A stretch of 64,000 nt of DNA from Clostridiaceae bacterium. Lineage in GTDB: Bacteria > Bacillota > Clostridia > DSM-8532. The stretch covers positions 1 through 64,000 of the forward strand of contig JAAXZX010000043.1 in the NCBI GenBank assembly GCA_012719645.1, given 5' to 3'. Shown one piece after another: positions 53,176 to 61,424 of this stretch (the stretch's first letter is position 1; each line of letters begins with the position of its first letter). The translations under genes and the position numbers were made by a program. The notes beneath the pieces are model-generated. The model did not search any database, had not been told where the DNA came from, and saw only the letters and a list, made by a program, of their open reading frames with translations.

Positions 53176-54966
53176 TTATTGGGTAATGATGGCTTTGAAT
53201 TTGCATGACTCCATGCAAACGCCGCACTTGATGCATTTGGATATATCGATGGAGTGGGGTTTCTTCAGCTCGCCGCTGATGGCGCCCACAGGACACTTCT
53301 TCGCGCACAGGGTACAGCCCTTGCACTTGTCTTCGAGGATCACATAGTGCACCAGGGCCTTGCAAACGCCGGCAGGGCACTTCTTATCCCTGACATGGGC
53401 CAGGTATTCATCCCGGAAGTAGCGCAGCGTGCTGAGTACGGGGTTGGGCGCGGTCTGGCCCAGTCCGCACAGGGCAGATTTCTTGATGTTGTTGGCAAGG
53501 GTTTCAAGTTTCTCTATATCCGATTCCTCACCCTTGCCCTGGGTTATCTTTTCAAGGATCTCATACATCCTCTTGGTTCCTATGCGGCATGGCGGACATT
53601 TTCCGCAGGACTCGTCAACGGTGAATTCCAGGAAGAACTTGGCGATATCCACCATACAGTTGTCCTCGTCCATTACGATGAGACCGCCGGAACCCATCAT
53701 GGAACCCAGCGCTGTCAGCGAATCATAGTCTATCGGCGTATCGATATGGCTTGCGGGTATGCATCCGCCCGAAGGACCGCCGGTCTGGGCAGCCTTGAAC
53801 TTCTTGCCATTGGGAATACCGCCGCCGATATCGTAAATTACCTCGCGCAGGGTGGTGCCCATCGGGATCTCAACCAGGCCCGTGTTATTGATCTTGCCGC
53901 CAACAGCGAACACCTTTGTTCCCTTGCTCTTTTCTGTCCCGATGGAAGCAAACCATTCGGGGCCTTTGTTTATGATAACCGGTATATTGGCGTATGTTTC
54001 AACATTGTTGAGCAGGGTCGGCTTGCCGAACAGGCCTTTCACAGCCGGGAACGGAGGCCTTGTCCTGGGTTCGCCCCTGTGTCCCTCGATGGAGGTCATA
54101 AGGGCGGTTTCCTCACCGCATACGAATGCGCCGGCTCCAAGCCGCAGATCTATATCAAAGGAGAAGTCGGTTCCGAATATATTCTTGCCCAACAGGCCAT
54201 ATTCCCTTGCCTGGCCAATCGCTGTCCTGAGCCTTTGGACGGCTATGGGGTATTCTGCACGAACATAGATGTATCCCTGGCCGGCGCCGATGGCATATCC
54301 GGCAATGGTCATGGCTTCCAGCACCGAATGGGGGTCACCCTCCAGCACCGACCTGTCCATAAACGCTCCGGGGTCACCTTCGTCGGCGTTGCAGCATACG
54401 AATTTCTCGTCGCCTTCAGCCTGGGCGGCAAACTGCCACTTCAGGCCAGTGGGGAACCCTGCGCCGCCGCGTCCGCGAAGGCCGGATTTCTTGACAAGAT
54501 CTATAACCTCCTGGGGGGTCATCTCGGTAAGAACCTTGGCCAATGCCCTGTATCCGTCATAGGCGATGTATTCATCGATATTCTCAGGATTGATGACGCC
54601 GCAGTTCCTGAGGGCAATCCTCTTCTGCCTGCTGAAGAATCCAACGTTCTCCAGTGACTTGGCCACATCCTGGGCTTCCTTGTCACCAAGCAGCAGACGC
54701 TTGACGATACGTCCCTTTACAAGATGTTCATCAACAATCTCGGGAACATCCTTTACAGTTACCTTTGAGTATGTAGCCCCTTCAGGGTACACAACCATTA
54801 TGGGGCCTTTTTCGCAAAGGCCGAAGCAGCCCGTCTTCACGATCTTGACTTCTTTGTCAATACCGCGCTCAACGAGCAGTTTATGCATTGTTTCTGCTAT
54901 ATCAGCGGATTTTGAAGCGGTACAACCGGTACCGGCGCATATCAGCACATGCGATCTGTAAATCAT
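53176..54966 (-). CDS. hydB: NuoF-like flavoprotein subunit of the hydrogenase
   Basis: The NADH-binding FMN subunit of the complex, 596 residues. The N-terminal thioredoxin-like 2Fe-2S domain (ICAGTGCTASKS; VKTGCFGLCEKGP, 8-60) precedes the FMN/NADH region (GLRGRGGAGFPTGLKWQFAA, about 163; CCNADEGDPGAFMDRSVLEG). A 4Fe-4S site follows (ESCGKCPPCRIGTKRMYEIL, about 455). Two extra C-terminal ferredoxin clusters (CKGCTLCAKKCPVGAI; CIKCGVCMESCKFKAI) occur, as in HydB of electron-bifurcating hydrogenases. The start follows GGGAGG. It ends 19 bases before hydA. Confidence 0.95.
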   Translation of the reverse strand: MIYRSHVLICAGTGCTASKSADIAETMHKLLVERGIDKEVKIVKTGCFGLCEKGPIMVVYPEGATYSKVTVKDVPEIVDEHLVKGRIVKRLLLGDKEAQDVAKSLENVGFFSRQKRIALRNCGVINPENIDEYIAYDGYRALAKVLTEMTPQEVIDLVKKSGLRGRGGAGFPTGLKWQFAAQAEGDEKFVCCNADEGDPGAFMDRSVLEGDPHSVLEAMTIAGYAIGAGQGYIYVRAEYPIAVQRLRTAIGQAREYGLLGKNIFGTDFSFDIDLRLGAGAFVCGEETALMTSIEGHRGEPRTRPPFPAVKGLFGKPTLLNNVETYANIPVIINKGPEWFASIGTEKSKGTKVFAVGGKINNTGLVEIPMGTTLREVIYDIGGGIPNGKKFKAAQTGGPSGGCIPASHIDTPIDYDSLTALGSMMGSGGLIVMDEDNCMVDIAKFFLEFTVDESCGKCPPCRIGTKRMYEILEKITQGKGEESDIEKLETLANNIKKSALCGLGQTAPNPVLSTLRYFRDEYLAHVRDKKCPAGVCKALVHYVILEDKCKGCTLCAKKCPVGAISGELKKPHSIDISKCIKCGVCMESCKFKAIITQ

Positions 54967-54993
54967 ATTTCCAACCTCCCTGACCTCATACTC

Positions 54994-55362
54994 TTACTTC
55001 TCGGCGGCACCGATTGTGAATTCCAAAACCGGTCTTCCGTTCACGATGTGTTCTGCCACAATCCTTCTTGCCTTCTCAGCATCGAGTTTCACATAGGTTG
55101 TTTTCTCTCCGTTGGGCTCAATAACCTCGGCAATAGGTTCAAAACGACAAACGCCAACGCATCCGGTCATTGTTACGTTGACGGTATTAATACCCCGTTT
55201 GTTCAATTCCTCAATAAACGCATTCATAACTGGTCTTGCACCGGCTGCAATTCCGCATGTGGCCATTCCGACGACAATCCTCGTTTTGTTTTCATTGTCC
55301 CGTATCGCTATCTCCTTGAGGGCTCTCTCGCGAATGGCCTCAAGCTCTTTAATTGACTTCAT
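54994..55362 (-). CDS. Thioredoxin-like [2Fe-2S] ferredoxin of the hydrogenase operon
   Basis: A 122-residue protein with the fold of the NuoE/NuoF N-terminal ferredoxin. It has ATCGIAAGARPVMNAFIEEL near residue 38 and MTGCVGVCRFEPIAEVIEPN near residue 70, supplying three or four cluster cysteines. It starts MKSIKELEAIRERALKEIAI after GGAGG; the track start is 12 codons early. It lies between the HATPase gene (14-base overlap) and the NuoF-like gene, as in several clostridial hydrogenase operons. It probably carries electrons within the complex (inference). Confidence 0.85.
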   Translation of the reverse strand: MKSIKELEAIRERALKEIAIRDNENKTRIVVGMATCGIAAGARPVMNAFIEELNKRGINTVNVTMTGCVGVCRFEPIAEVIEPNGEKTTYVKLDAEKARRIVAEHIVNGRPVLEFTIGAAEK

Positions 55363-55912
55363 CCAAAACACCTCCAAATACCGATCTGAATCCTTCACTT
55401 AATGTATTCTGTATCCATTCCTGAACATGTTTGTTGGTGATCGAAACACCTTGTAAAGCTTTTTTTATGTCCGCAAGACTGAATTCAAACTGTTGGTCCT
55501 CACTTGCGAATCTGATCTCCCAGTCTATTTCGGGATGGGATGCTATCAGCATAACCAGGGTGTCGTCTACATTGCCTGCCGGGATACGATCCACACTGTC
55601 CACCGGGAATGTTGCGCTGACCTCCGTCCCCTCATTTACAACCGATTTTATATTGAAAACGCCTCCTGCCAGTTCGGCTGATTGCTTCAACAGCGGTATC
55701 CCAAGACCTACCTGTCGGGTTTTCCTGCTGGTAGTGAACGGATCTGTCACTTTTTCAAGAAAGTCAGGATCCATTCCTCTGCCGTTGTCGGATATAACCA
55801 CTTTCAGTACTGCGGGACGGCCTTCCGCCGTCAGGCTGATTGTTATGAGATCAGCCTTTGCCGCTATGGCGTTTTGCGCGATGTCCAGTATATGCAGCGA
55901 TAAATCTCTCAT
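55349..55912 (-). CDS. HATPase-domain protein in the hydrogenase operon
   Basis: A 187-residue GHKL ATPase domain without a dimerisation or sensor region. Motifs are LHILDIAQNAIAAKADLITI (N box), VVISDNGRGMDPDFLEKVTD (G1) and FTTSRKTRQVGLGIPLLKQS (G2/lid). The C-terminal 60 residues (SHPEIDWEIRFASEDQQFEF onward) are not familiar. It lacks the phosphoacceptor histidine of a kinase. ATG 55912 has GGGA upstream. It overlaps the ferredoxin gene by 14 bases, between the NuoE-like and ferredoxin genes. Its role is unknown; it could be a regulatory or anti-sigma-type ATPase. Confidence 0.8.
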   Translation of the reverse strand: MRDLSLHILDIAQNAIAAKADLITISLTAEGRPAVLKVVISDNGRGMDPDFLEKVTDPFTTSRKTRQVGLGIPLLKQSAELAGGVFNIKSVVNEGTEVSATFPVDSVDRIPAGNVDDTLVMLIASHPEIDWEIRFASEDQQFEFSLADIKKALQGVSITNKHVQEWIQNTLSEGFRSVFGGVLDEVN

Positions 55913-55952
55913 GTTCAATTCCCTGCCGGCAGCGGACGCAGCGGGAGATATC

Positions 55953-56450
55953 CTATACAGCCTCCGCCTCTTTGTCCCTGTAGGACTTGATGATGCCGGG
56001 AATATCGTCGGGTGTCAGTCTGCCATAAACATCATCATTGATCATCATAACCGGGGCAAGACCGCAGGCGCCGACACAGCGGCACGCATCCAATGAAAAG
56101 AGTCCGTCCTTGGTGCACTGGCCGCTCTTGATTTTAAGAATCTGGCTGAGCTTATCGAGGATAGCGCCGGATCCTTTTACATAACACGCGGTTCCCAGGC
56201 AGACATTTATTTTGTACTTACCCTTCGGTTCAAGCGAAAACTGGGTGTAGAACGTAACCACACCATAAACATCTGCCAGGGAAACATTAAGCCCCTCGGC
56301 TATCCTTTTCTGAACACTCATGGGCAAATAACCGTAAATTTCCTGTGCCTCATGCAGAACAGGAATCAATGCGCCACGAGTACCCTTATACCTGGCGATT
56401 ATCTCGTCAAGCTTCTGTTCCTTTGAGTCCTTGCAACAGCAAACGCCCAT
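55953..56450 (-). CDS. hydC: NuoE-like [2Fe-2S] subunit of the hydrogenase
   Basis: A 165-residue 24-kDa-type subunit. The helical N-terminus (ALIPVLHEAQEIYGYLPMSV) is followed by the thioredoxin-like 2Fe-2S domain with VCLGTACYVKGSGAILDKL (about 88) and SLDACRCVGACGLAPVMMIN (about 125), four ligand cysteines. A Cys-rich N-terminal MGVCCCKDSKEQK is unusual. The start follows GGGAGG. It is the first gene of the five-gene hydrogenase operon, with a promoter and Rex-like site immediately upstream. Confidence 0.93.
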   Translation of the reverse strand: MGVCCCKDSKEQKLDEIIARYKGTRGALIPVLHEAQEIYGYLPMSVQKRIAEGLNVSLADVYGVVTFYTQFSLEPKGKYKINVCLGTACYVKGSGAILDKLSQILKIKSGQCTKDGLFSLDACRCVGACGLAPVMMINDDVYGRLTPDDIPGIIKSYRDKEAEAV

Positions 56451-56483
56451 TTCAAATACCTCCCGATGTTATGCTCATCTATA

Positions 56484-56501
56484 TTGTGAACATATTAACG
56501 A
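56484..56501. promoter_or_regulatory. Rex-like operator of the hydrogenase operon
   Basis: TTGTGAACATATTAACGA: half-site TTGTGAA, four spacer bases, then TTAACGA, one base off the TTAACAA form of the Rex half-site. It lies just downstream of the -10 box and 34 bases before the hydC start. Confidence 0.68.
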
Positions 56502-56512
56502 TCTTTGATATT

Positions 56513-56542
56513 ATTATAGCAGTTATACTGTATACATATCAA
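56513..56542 (-). promoter_or_regulatory. Promoter of the hydrogenase operon
   Basis: Minus strand: TTGATA (56542-56537), 18-base spacer, TATAAT (56518-56513). The predicted start near 56506 places the Rex-like site at about +5 to +22. The remainder of the 297-base gap (56543-56690) is AT-rich and holds a weak fragment of the GCGGnGATCTC repeat near 56660. Confidence 0.65.
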
Positions 56543-56690
56543 CAGGAAAGTCAAAGAAGCAATCAATATAGCTAATTCAACAAGCACGGGGTAATTTTAC
56601 CACATTTTTTTGTTAAAAATGCAGAGATCATTCACATTATTTCCCAGCAGCCGTGTGAGCAGAGCGCGGTGATCTCTGCAAAGAAACAAG

Positions 56691-56724
56691 AAGCGGGAAG
56701 CTGAAAGTCAGCTTCCCGCTTTTA
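56691..56724 (-). terminator. Terminator of the ABC/DUF4340 operon
   Basis: AAGCGGGAAGCTG and CAGCTTCCCGCTT form a 13-bp stem with a 5-base loop (56691-56722). It lies 24 bases downstream of the DUF4340 gene stop; T-rich sequence follows on both strands. Confidence 0.85.
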
Positions 56725-56747
56725 CATGCATGAAGGGGGTCGCCAGT

Positions 56748-58199
56748 CTATTCTTGCAATCCTTCCATCAGGTTTTCATAGGCCTTGCGGATTCCCATGT
56801 TGTCCTTGTCCAGTTCCCTTTTCCCTATTACCAGCCCGGTGTATTTGCCGTTTTTCATGCCATAATATCCGTAGCCGTCGGGGGTGGGAACCAGCTCAAC
56901 CACGGTTACCTCTCCGGCTTTTGAGGTGTAAGTCAGCCTTACTTCAGGCTTTCCTTCGGGATTAGCGTCAAGATCAAGCCTGTCGCCCGATATGGCTATA
57001 GCTCCCTGGAAGTACTTCCTGAACAGGCTGCGGTTATCCTTGTCATCAATCGACCTTCCGTTGAAAATATAGACATCATCCTCGGCCAACTGCTGGCTGA
57101 TGTCCATTTCCAGCACGTCGGTCCGGCCGTCCAGTTCGATCACAAGCTTTGCCGTGTCAAAGATGGACGGGGTATATACCATCATCAGTGCCACGTCTTT
57201 GAGCGGCATATCCACATAGTTCAGGTTCTCGGTGCTGACTGTATACACATAGTCCTTGCCTTCCATCATGATATAATAGACCGAACCTTCGCGCTTCCCG
57301 ACCTTCAGTTCATAGGACTGGCCATCCAGCGTATACTTGAAAACATAGCGGGGTTCATCAAGGCCATACTGGCTGAGGTCGGAAGACACGTCGTCCACTA
57401 CAGCGGCAGCAGTCAACCCGGACAGTCCCCGGAGGAAAAGGTCCAAATTCTGGAGATTTGCGCCGATCTCCACCGGTTCGGTTATGAGCCAGTCAACCGG
57501 AGCCTTTTTCAGATGGGCAGAGAATACAATCTCACCATCCCTGCAGAAGGTTAATTCGGTCATATCTTCAAGGTCCAGGTTGCTCTTATGGTAAAGCTGC
57601 CTTGAAACCAGGCTGTACCTGTTCGGCTTCATATATTCGGCAAGGTAGCGGACGAGGGTGTATACCTCTTTCCCATTGCCCTTTTTCACATAGTAGTAAT
57701 CTCCGGTGGGTGTGGCGTTGCCCACCTCAATGGTCTGCGATTCACCCGCCTCATTGAAGAAGGTTACCGTAAACGGCTTATCCAGGCCATAGACGGACAG
57801 GTCCTGCGGATCGGCTTCAATCAGCCTGTTGGTCTTGGCATATACTCCTCCGTAAATGATATCACCGACCACATTCTGTTCAGGCGGGAAGTCATCGCTG
57901 TCCCACATCTTCACCTTATTAATCGTGACCGTCTCGGTTCCGTCATCCTCGATAGTCCTGTATTCCACGTCCTTATCCACCTGTTTCAGGACTATCTCCG
58001 CATCGTCATACTTCAGAAGGATCTTAACAATATCATCCCGTTCAAAGTCAATCAACTTGATGGCTTCGGGGTTTTCCCCGGCGACTGCGGAGTTTTCAGG
58101 ATCAGCCGGCGTCTCTTTTTTGCCTTTAAGCAGGAAGTACGCCGCCACCAGAACAGCAAGGACCAGTCCCAGGATGATCACATTCCGCCATCTCTTCAT
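56748..58199 (-). CDS. DUF4340 domain protein
   Basis: A 483-residue protein with one N-terminal membrane helix (VIILGLVLAVLVAAYFLLKG) and an extracytoplasmic DUF4340 region of two similar halves: LSVYGLDKPFTVTFFNEAGE and LSQYGLDEPRYVFKYTLDGQ each begin a YGLDxP module. The family has no known activity but is almost always encoded with GldG-type ABC systems, as here. Its start overlaps the GldG-like stop by four bases (ATGA type). Confidence 0.88.
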   Translation of the reverse strand: MKRWRNVIILGLVLAVLVAAYFLLKGKKETPADPENSAVAGENPEAIKLIDFERDDIVKILLKYDDAEIVLKQVDKDVEYRTIEDDGTETVTINKVKMWDSDDFPPEQNVVGDIIYGGVYAKTNRLIEADPQDLSVYGLDKPFTVTFFNEAGESQTIEVGNATPTGDYYYVKKGNGKEVYTLVRYLAEYMKPNRYSLVSRQLYHKSNLDLEDMTELTFCRDGEIVFSAHLKKAPVDWLITEPVEIGANLQNLDLFLRGLSGLTAAAVVDDVSSDLSQYGLDEPRYVFKYTLDGQSYELKVGKREGSVYYIMMEGKDYVYTVSTENLNYVDMPLKDVALMMVYTPSIFDTAKLVIELDGRTDVLEMDISQQLAEDDVYIFNGRSIDDKDNRSLFRKYFQGAIAISGDRLDLDANPEGKPEVRLTYTSKAGEVTVVELVPTPDGYGYYGMKNGKYTGLVIGKRELDKDNMGIRKAYENLMEGLQE

Positions 58200-59626
58200 A
58201 GGTTCTTCCTCCTGATCCAGACAAATAATCCTGTGCCTATGATGATGATAGGAATAACAGCGATCAGCAGGATGAACACAAGGATCCTGCTCTGCTGTGT
58301 CATATTCAGCGGGGGCGTTTCGATGGACTTGGCAGGAATCATGACCTCATCCTTTCGCTCCTGCATCCAGTTCAGGATGGATATGATATAGCGGCTCCCG
58401 TTGCTGCCCAGTTCAGACGTGTATTCGTCTGTGATAAAGGTGCAGTTTCCGATGAGGGCGATCCTGCTGTGGTTGGCCGACCCTATCTCCAGCTGGGACA
58501 GGGCGCCAAGATAGAACGGACCGAACCGCTGTATGCCGGCATTCAGATCTATGCTTGTTGAATTGTCGGTGGTTCCGAACAGGAGTGAAACTTCCAGGTT
58601 CTGCTTCTTGACGTTGAGCACGCTGACACTTCTGCTCATGGGCAGGTAAATAAACAGTTGATCCGGATTCAGGTTCTTTGTCACGTCGCTCATGTATACC
58701 ATTGGCCTGATCATCCAGTTTTCCTTAAGGTAGTTTGCCTGGGTGAACTCATTGACCAGGTCGTAATTAAGCTGCAGGTTATAGGCACTGAAGACCTCGT
58801 TGAAGTTCGACAGGTCCTGCAGGGAACCCTGGACATCAAACAGGAAGATGGCATCGCCGCCATTTTCCAGGTACCTCTTCAGATTCTCCAGTTCGCTTCC
58901 CAACAGGTCGTTGGTGGGAGAGGGGAAGAACAGTACATCCGCGTCTTCGGGAACGGGTGCGGTAAGCGTTGTTTCCTTTATTTCATAGTTGTTCAGAGAG
59001 AGAGACGACTTGATCTGGGACAGATCATCTACGCCGTATTCTCCGTGGCCGCTGACAAAATAAACGGTATTGACTTTTTCGGCGGTCACGCTTTTAATGG
59101 CGCTGGTAAAGGCCTGTTCAACCTTGAGGCCTGTGACGGAGGCTCCGCCGTAGTAGTCATAGCTTATTTCCATGAAGTCACTATTATTCAGCACCCTGAG
59201 GTTTTTCCCGCATCGTACGATGATATCGCCTGCGTTGATACCCGCTACCCGGTCAGGATCAAAGTTCTTGCTGATGAAGGTGGGATCCTTGTCCAGGTCC
59301 ACATACCTGGGGCCGATGATTTTGCCGTTTCCATTCCTGACATACTGGTCAATTATCTCTGTAACGGTCAGGTTCGTATAGCTGTTTTCCGGCGAGAGGA
59401 TAAATATCTCCACATCCTTTTCAAGGCTCTTTAAAAGGTCAATGCTCTGCTGGCTGATGGAAAATATCTTGTTCTCCGTAATGTCAAACCTCACATATTT
59501 CGATATGCCCGACATTCCGATGACAACGTTCACCAGCACGATGACGGCAATAACAACCGTGGTTATAACCAATGAGTAGGACTCATACCTGACGCTCTTT
59601 TTACTGAAAAAATCCCTGATCTTCAT
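58196..59626 (-). CDS. GldG-like ABC-associated extracellular protein
   Basis: A 476-residue protein with membrane helices at both ends: LVITTVVIAVIVLVNVVIGM near the N-terminus and ILVFILLIAVIPIIIIGTGL near the C-terminus. The outer domain between them has ENKIFSISQQSIDLLKSLEK, a DUF4350-like glutamine amidotransferase-fold strand set (VYFVSGHGEYGVDDLSQIKS; DVLFFPSPTNDLLGSELENL) and GGDAIFLFDVQG. Named after the gliding protein GldG, homologues occur widely in non-gliding bacteria with ABC export modules. It is located between the permease and DUF4340 genes. Confidence 0.87.
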   Translation of the reverse strand: MKIRDFFSKKSVRYESYSLVITTVVIAVIVLVNVVIGMSGISKYVRFDITENKIFSISQQSIDLLKSLEKDVEIFILSPENSYTNLTVTEIIDQYVRNGNGKIIGPRYVDLDKDPTFISKNFDPDRVAGINAGDIIVRCGKNLRVLNNSDFMEISYDYYGGASVTGLKVEQAFTSAIKSVTAEKVNTVYFVSGHGEYGVDDLSQIKSSLSLNNYEIKETTLTAPVPEDADVLFFPSPTNDLLGSELENLKRYLENGGDAIFLFDVQGSLQDLSNFNEVFSAYNLQLNYDLVNEFTQANYLKENWMIRPMVYMSDVTKNLNPDQLFIYLPMSRSVSVLNVKKQNLEVSLLFGTTDNSTSIDLNAGIQRFGPFYLGALSQLEIGSANHSRIALIGNCTFITDEYTSELGSNGSRYIISILNWMQERKDEVMIPAKSIETPPLNMTQQSRILVFILLIAVIPIIIIGTGLFVWIRRKNL

Positions 59627-59630
59627 ATCA

Positions 59631-60338
59631 TCACCCCTGACTCCATCTCTTGCGCTCCAGAATCCTGACGGTCAGAAACACGAATACCGCGGCAAAGCTC
59701 AGCATGAATATGATGGACGTGATATCGATTATGCCGTAGTAGAATTCATAGTATCTTTCAATGAAGGATAACTGGTCCAGCACCTTGCCTACAAAACCGC
59801 CCACATAATTCCCAATAAAGCTGATGGACGTCAGCGCAAAGAGTGAAACAAACGATATTATGGCTGCCACAATCTGGTTCTCGGTAAGGGATGAGGCAAA
59901 TATGCCCACCGATATGAAAACCATTCCCAGGAGGACAAACCCGAGGTATGAACTGAACAGCGTAGCTCCGTCAGGTTTTCCGTAGATCAGCAGGACAAGC
60001 GGAAAAACCAGTGAAACAACGGCCATGACCAGAAAAACCGCAGTTGCGGCCAGGTATTTGCCCAAAACCACCTGGTACACGCGAACAGGCGAGGTCATCA
60101 GCAGTACCTCTGTTCCCGACTTCTTATCCTCGGCGAAGGATCTCATGGTAAGTATGGGTACGATGAACAACAGCAGATAGCTCATGCTGCTGATGAAGTT
60201 GGTTGTAAAAGAGGCTATGCCTGCGTTCAGGCTATCCACGAAAAACAGCGACATGATGCATATGAACAATCCTATGAGCACATAGGCAATGGGAGAATTG
60301 AAGTAGGATCTGAAATCGCGCTTTATAATAGCCAGCAT
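59631..60338 (-). CDS. ABC-2 type permease (GldF-like)
   Basis: A 235-residue membrane protein with six helices, beginning MLAIIKRDFRSYFNSPIAYV. It shows the ABC-2 pattern: MRSFAEDKKSGTEVLLMTSP VRVYQ loop, long hydrophobic segments and FLTVRILERKRWSQG at the end. It is three bases from the ATPase gene and four from the GldG-like gene, so the four proteins form one unit. The substrate is unknown. Confidence 0.9.
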   Translation of the reverse strand: MLAIIKRDFRSYFNSPIAYVLIGLFICIMSLFFVDSLNAGIASFTTNFISSMSYLLLFIVPILTMRSFAEDKKSGTEVLLMTSPVRVYQVVLGKYLAATAVFLVMAVVSLVFPLVLLIYGKPDGATLFSSYLGFVLLGMVFISVGIFASSLTENQIVAAIISFVSLFALTSISFIGNYVGGFVGKVLDQLSFIERYYEFYYGIIDITSIIFMLSFAAVFVFLTVRILERKRWSQG

Positions 60339-60341
60339 TGT

Positions 60342-61292
60342 TTATACGACCTCCTTCGCTTCCGTTGTGGTCAGCTGCAGGAACACTTCCTCAAGGGACA
60401 GGTTCATTGACCTGAGTTCCAGGATGGGATACCCGGCTGCCGCCAGCTTGTTGAAGATGGGCTTCCGCACATCAATATCCTTGTCAGCCTCTACAATGTA
60501 GCTGGCTTCGTCCTCGTTGAACGTCGAGCTGACTTCCACATCCTTAACTCCTTCAACCCCCTGCAGTATCTCCCTGACCTTTTTCTGGGGTCCTGCCACG
60601 GTGATGGTAAACCTTGAAAAGTCGCTGAGTTTCCTGGACAGGTTTTCAGGGGTGTCGATGGCGACGATCCTGCCCTTGTTGATGATTATGACGCGGTCGC
60701 ATATGGCGCTGACTTCGGGAAGTATATGGGTGCTCAGGATGATGGTGTGGTTCTTCCCCAAAGCCTTTATCAGCCTGCGTATCTCTATGATCTGCTTGGG
60801 GTCGAGGCCAACGGTGGGCTCGTCGAGAATCAGCACTTCCGGGGAACCCACAAGGGCCTGGGCCAGTCCCACCCTTTGCTTGTATCCCTTGGAAAGGTTT
60901 TTAATGAGCCGGTGGCTCACATGGGTGACCTTGACCAGTTCCATAATGTCCTTTTTCTGGCTCTTCCATTCCCTGGGCGCCACCTTCTTAAGACTGGCAC
61001 AGAAATCCAGGAATTCGCTTACAGTCATGTCCTGATACAGGGGAGGCTGCTCCGGAAGGTAACCGATATGTTTTTTTACCTCCACAGGGTTTTCAAGGAT
61101 ATCATGGCCTGCTACCCGGACAGTTCCGGACGTGGAAGATATAAAACCGGTGATTATGTTCATGGTTGTGCTTTTTCCGGCGCCGTTGGGGCCAAGAAAC
61201 CCGACAATCTCACCTTTCTCCACCGTAAAGCTGACATCCTCGATCGCCTTTACCTTCCCATAATCCTTGGTCAGGTTTTTAATCTCAATCAT
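60342..61292 (-). CDS. ABC transporter ATPase (GldA-like)
   Basis: A 316-residue ATPase. It has Walker A GFLGPNGAGKSTTMNIITGF (about 33-52), signature NLSKGYKQRVGLAQALVGSP (about 130), Walker B VLILDEPTVGLDPKQ (about 153) and the H-loop LSTHILPEVSAIC (about 185). A C-terminal regulatory domain (SRFTITVAGPQKKVREILQG) follows, as in NodI/CcmA-type exporters. The start follows AAAGGAGG. It is the first gene of the four-gene unit; I could not identify its promoter convincingly. Confidence 0.92.
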   Translation of the reverse strand: MIEIKNLTKDYGKVKAIEDVSFTVEKGEIVGFLGPNGAGKSTTMNIITGFISSTSGTVRVAGHDILENPVEVKKHIGYLPEQPPLYQDMTVSEFLDFCASLKKVAPREWKSQKKDIMELVKVTHVSHRLIKNLSKGYKQRVGLAQALVGSPEVLILDEPTVGLDPKQIIEIRRLIKALGKNHTIILSTHILPEVSAICDRVIIINKGRIVAIDTPENLSRKLSDFSRFTITVAGPQKKVREILQGVEGVKDVEVSSTFNEDEASYIVEADKDIDVRKPIFNKLAAAGYPILELRSMNLSLEEVFLQLTTTEAKEVV

Positions 61293-61424
61293 GCTGTTCC
61301 TCCTTTACGGGATACTGTAAAAGAGCGGGTTTGCCCGATCAATCCGCCGGCAGGTACCCGCGACCAAATGGCTAAATCCATTATGAACCATATAGATGAA
61401 CAAATTGTGAACAATTTGTAAAAA

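Noticed and set aside
53254-54657. 467-residue plus-strand ORF opposite the NuoF-like gene
   Set aside because: It lies entirely antisense to a gene with clear FMN and Fe-S motifs. Its composition is that of a reverse-frame shadow and there is no ribosome site.
61400-61419. Third Rex site
   Set aside because: One half TTGTGAA is present, but the other half differs from TTCACAA at several positions; kept only as an unassigned palindrome.
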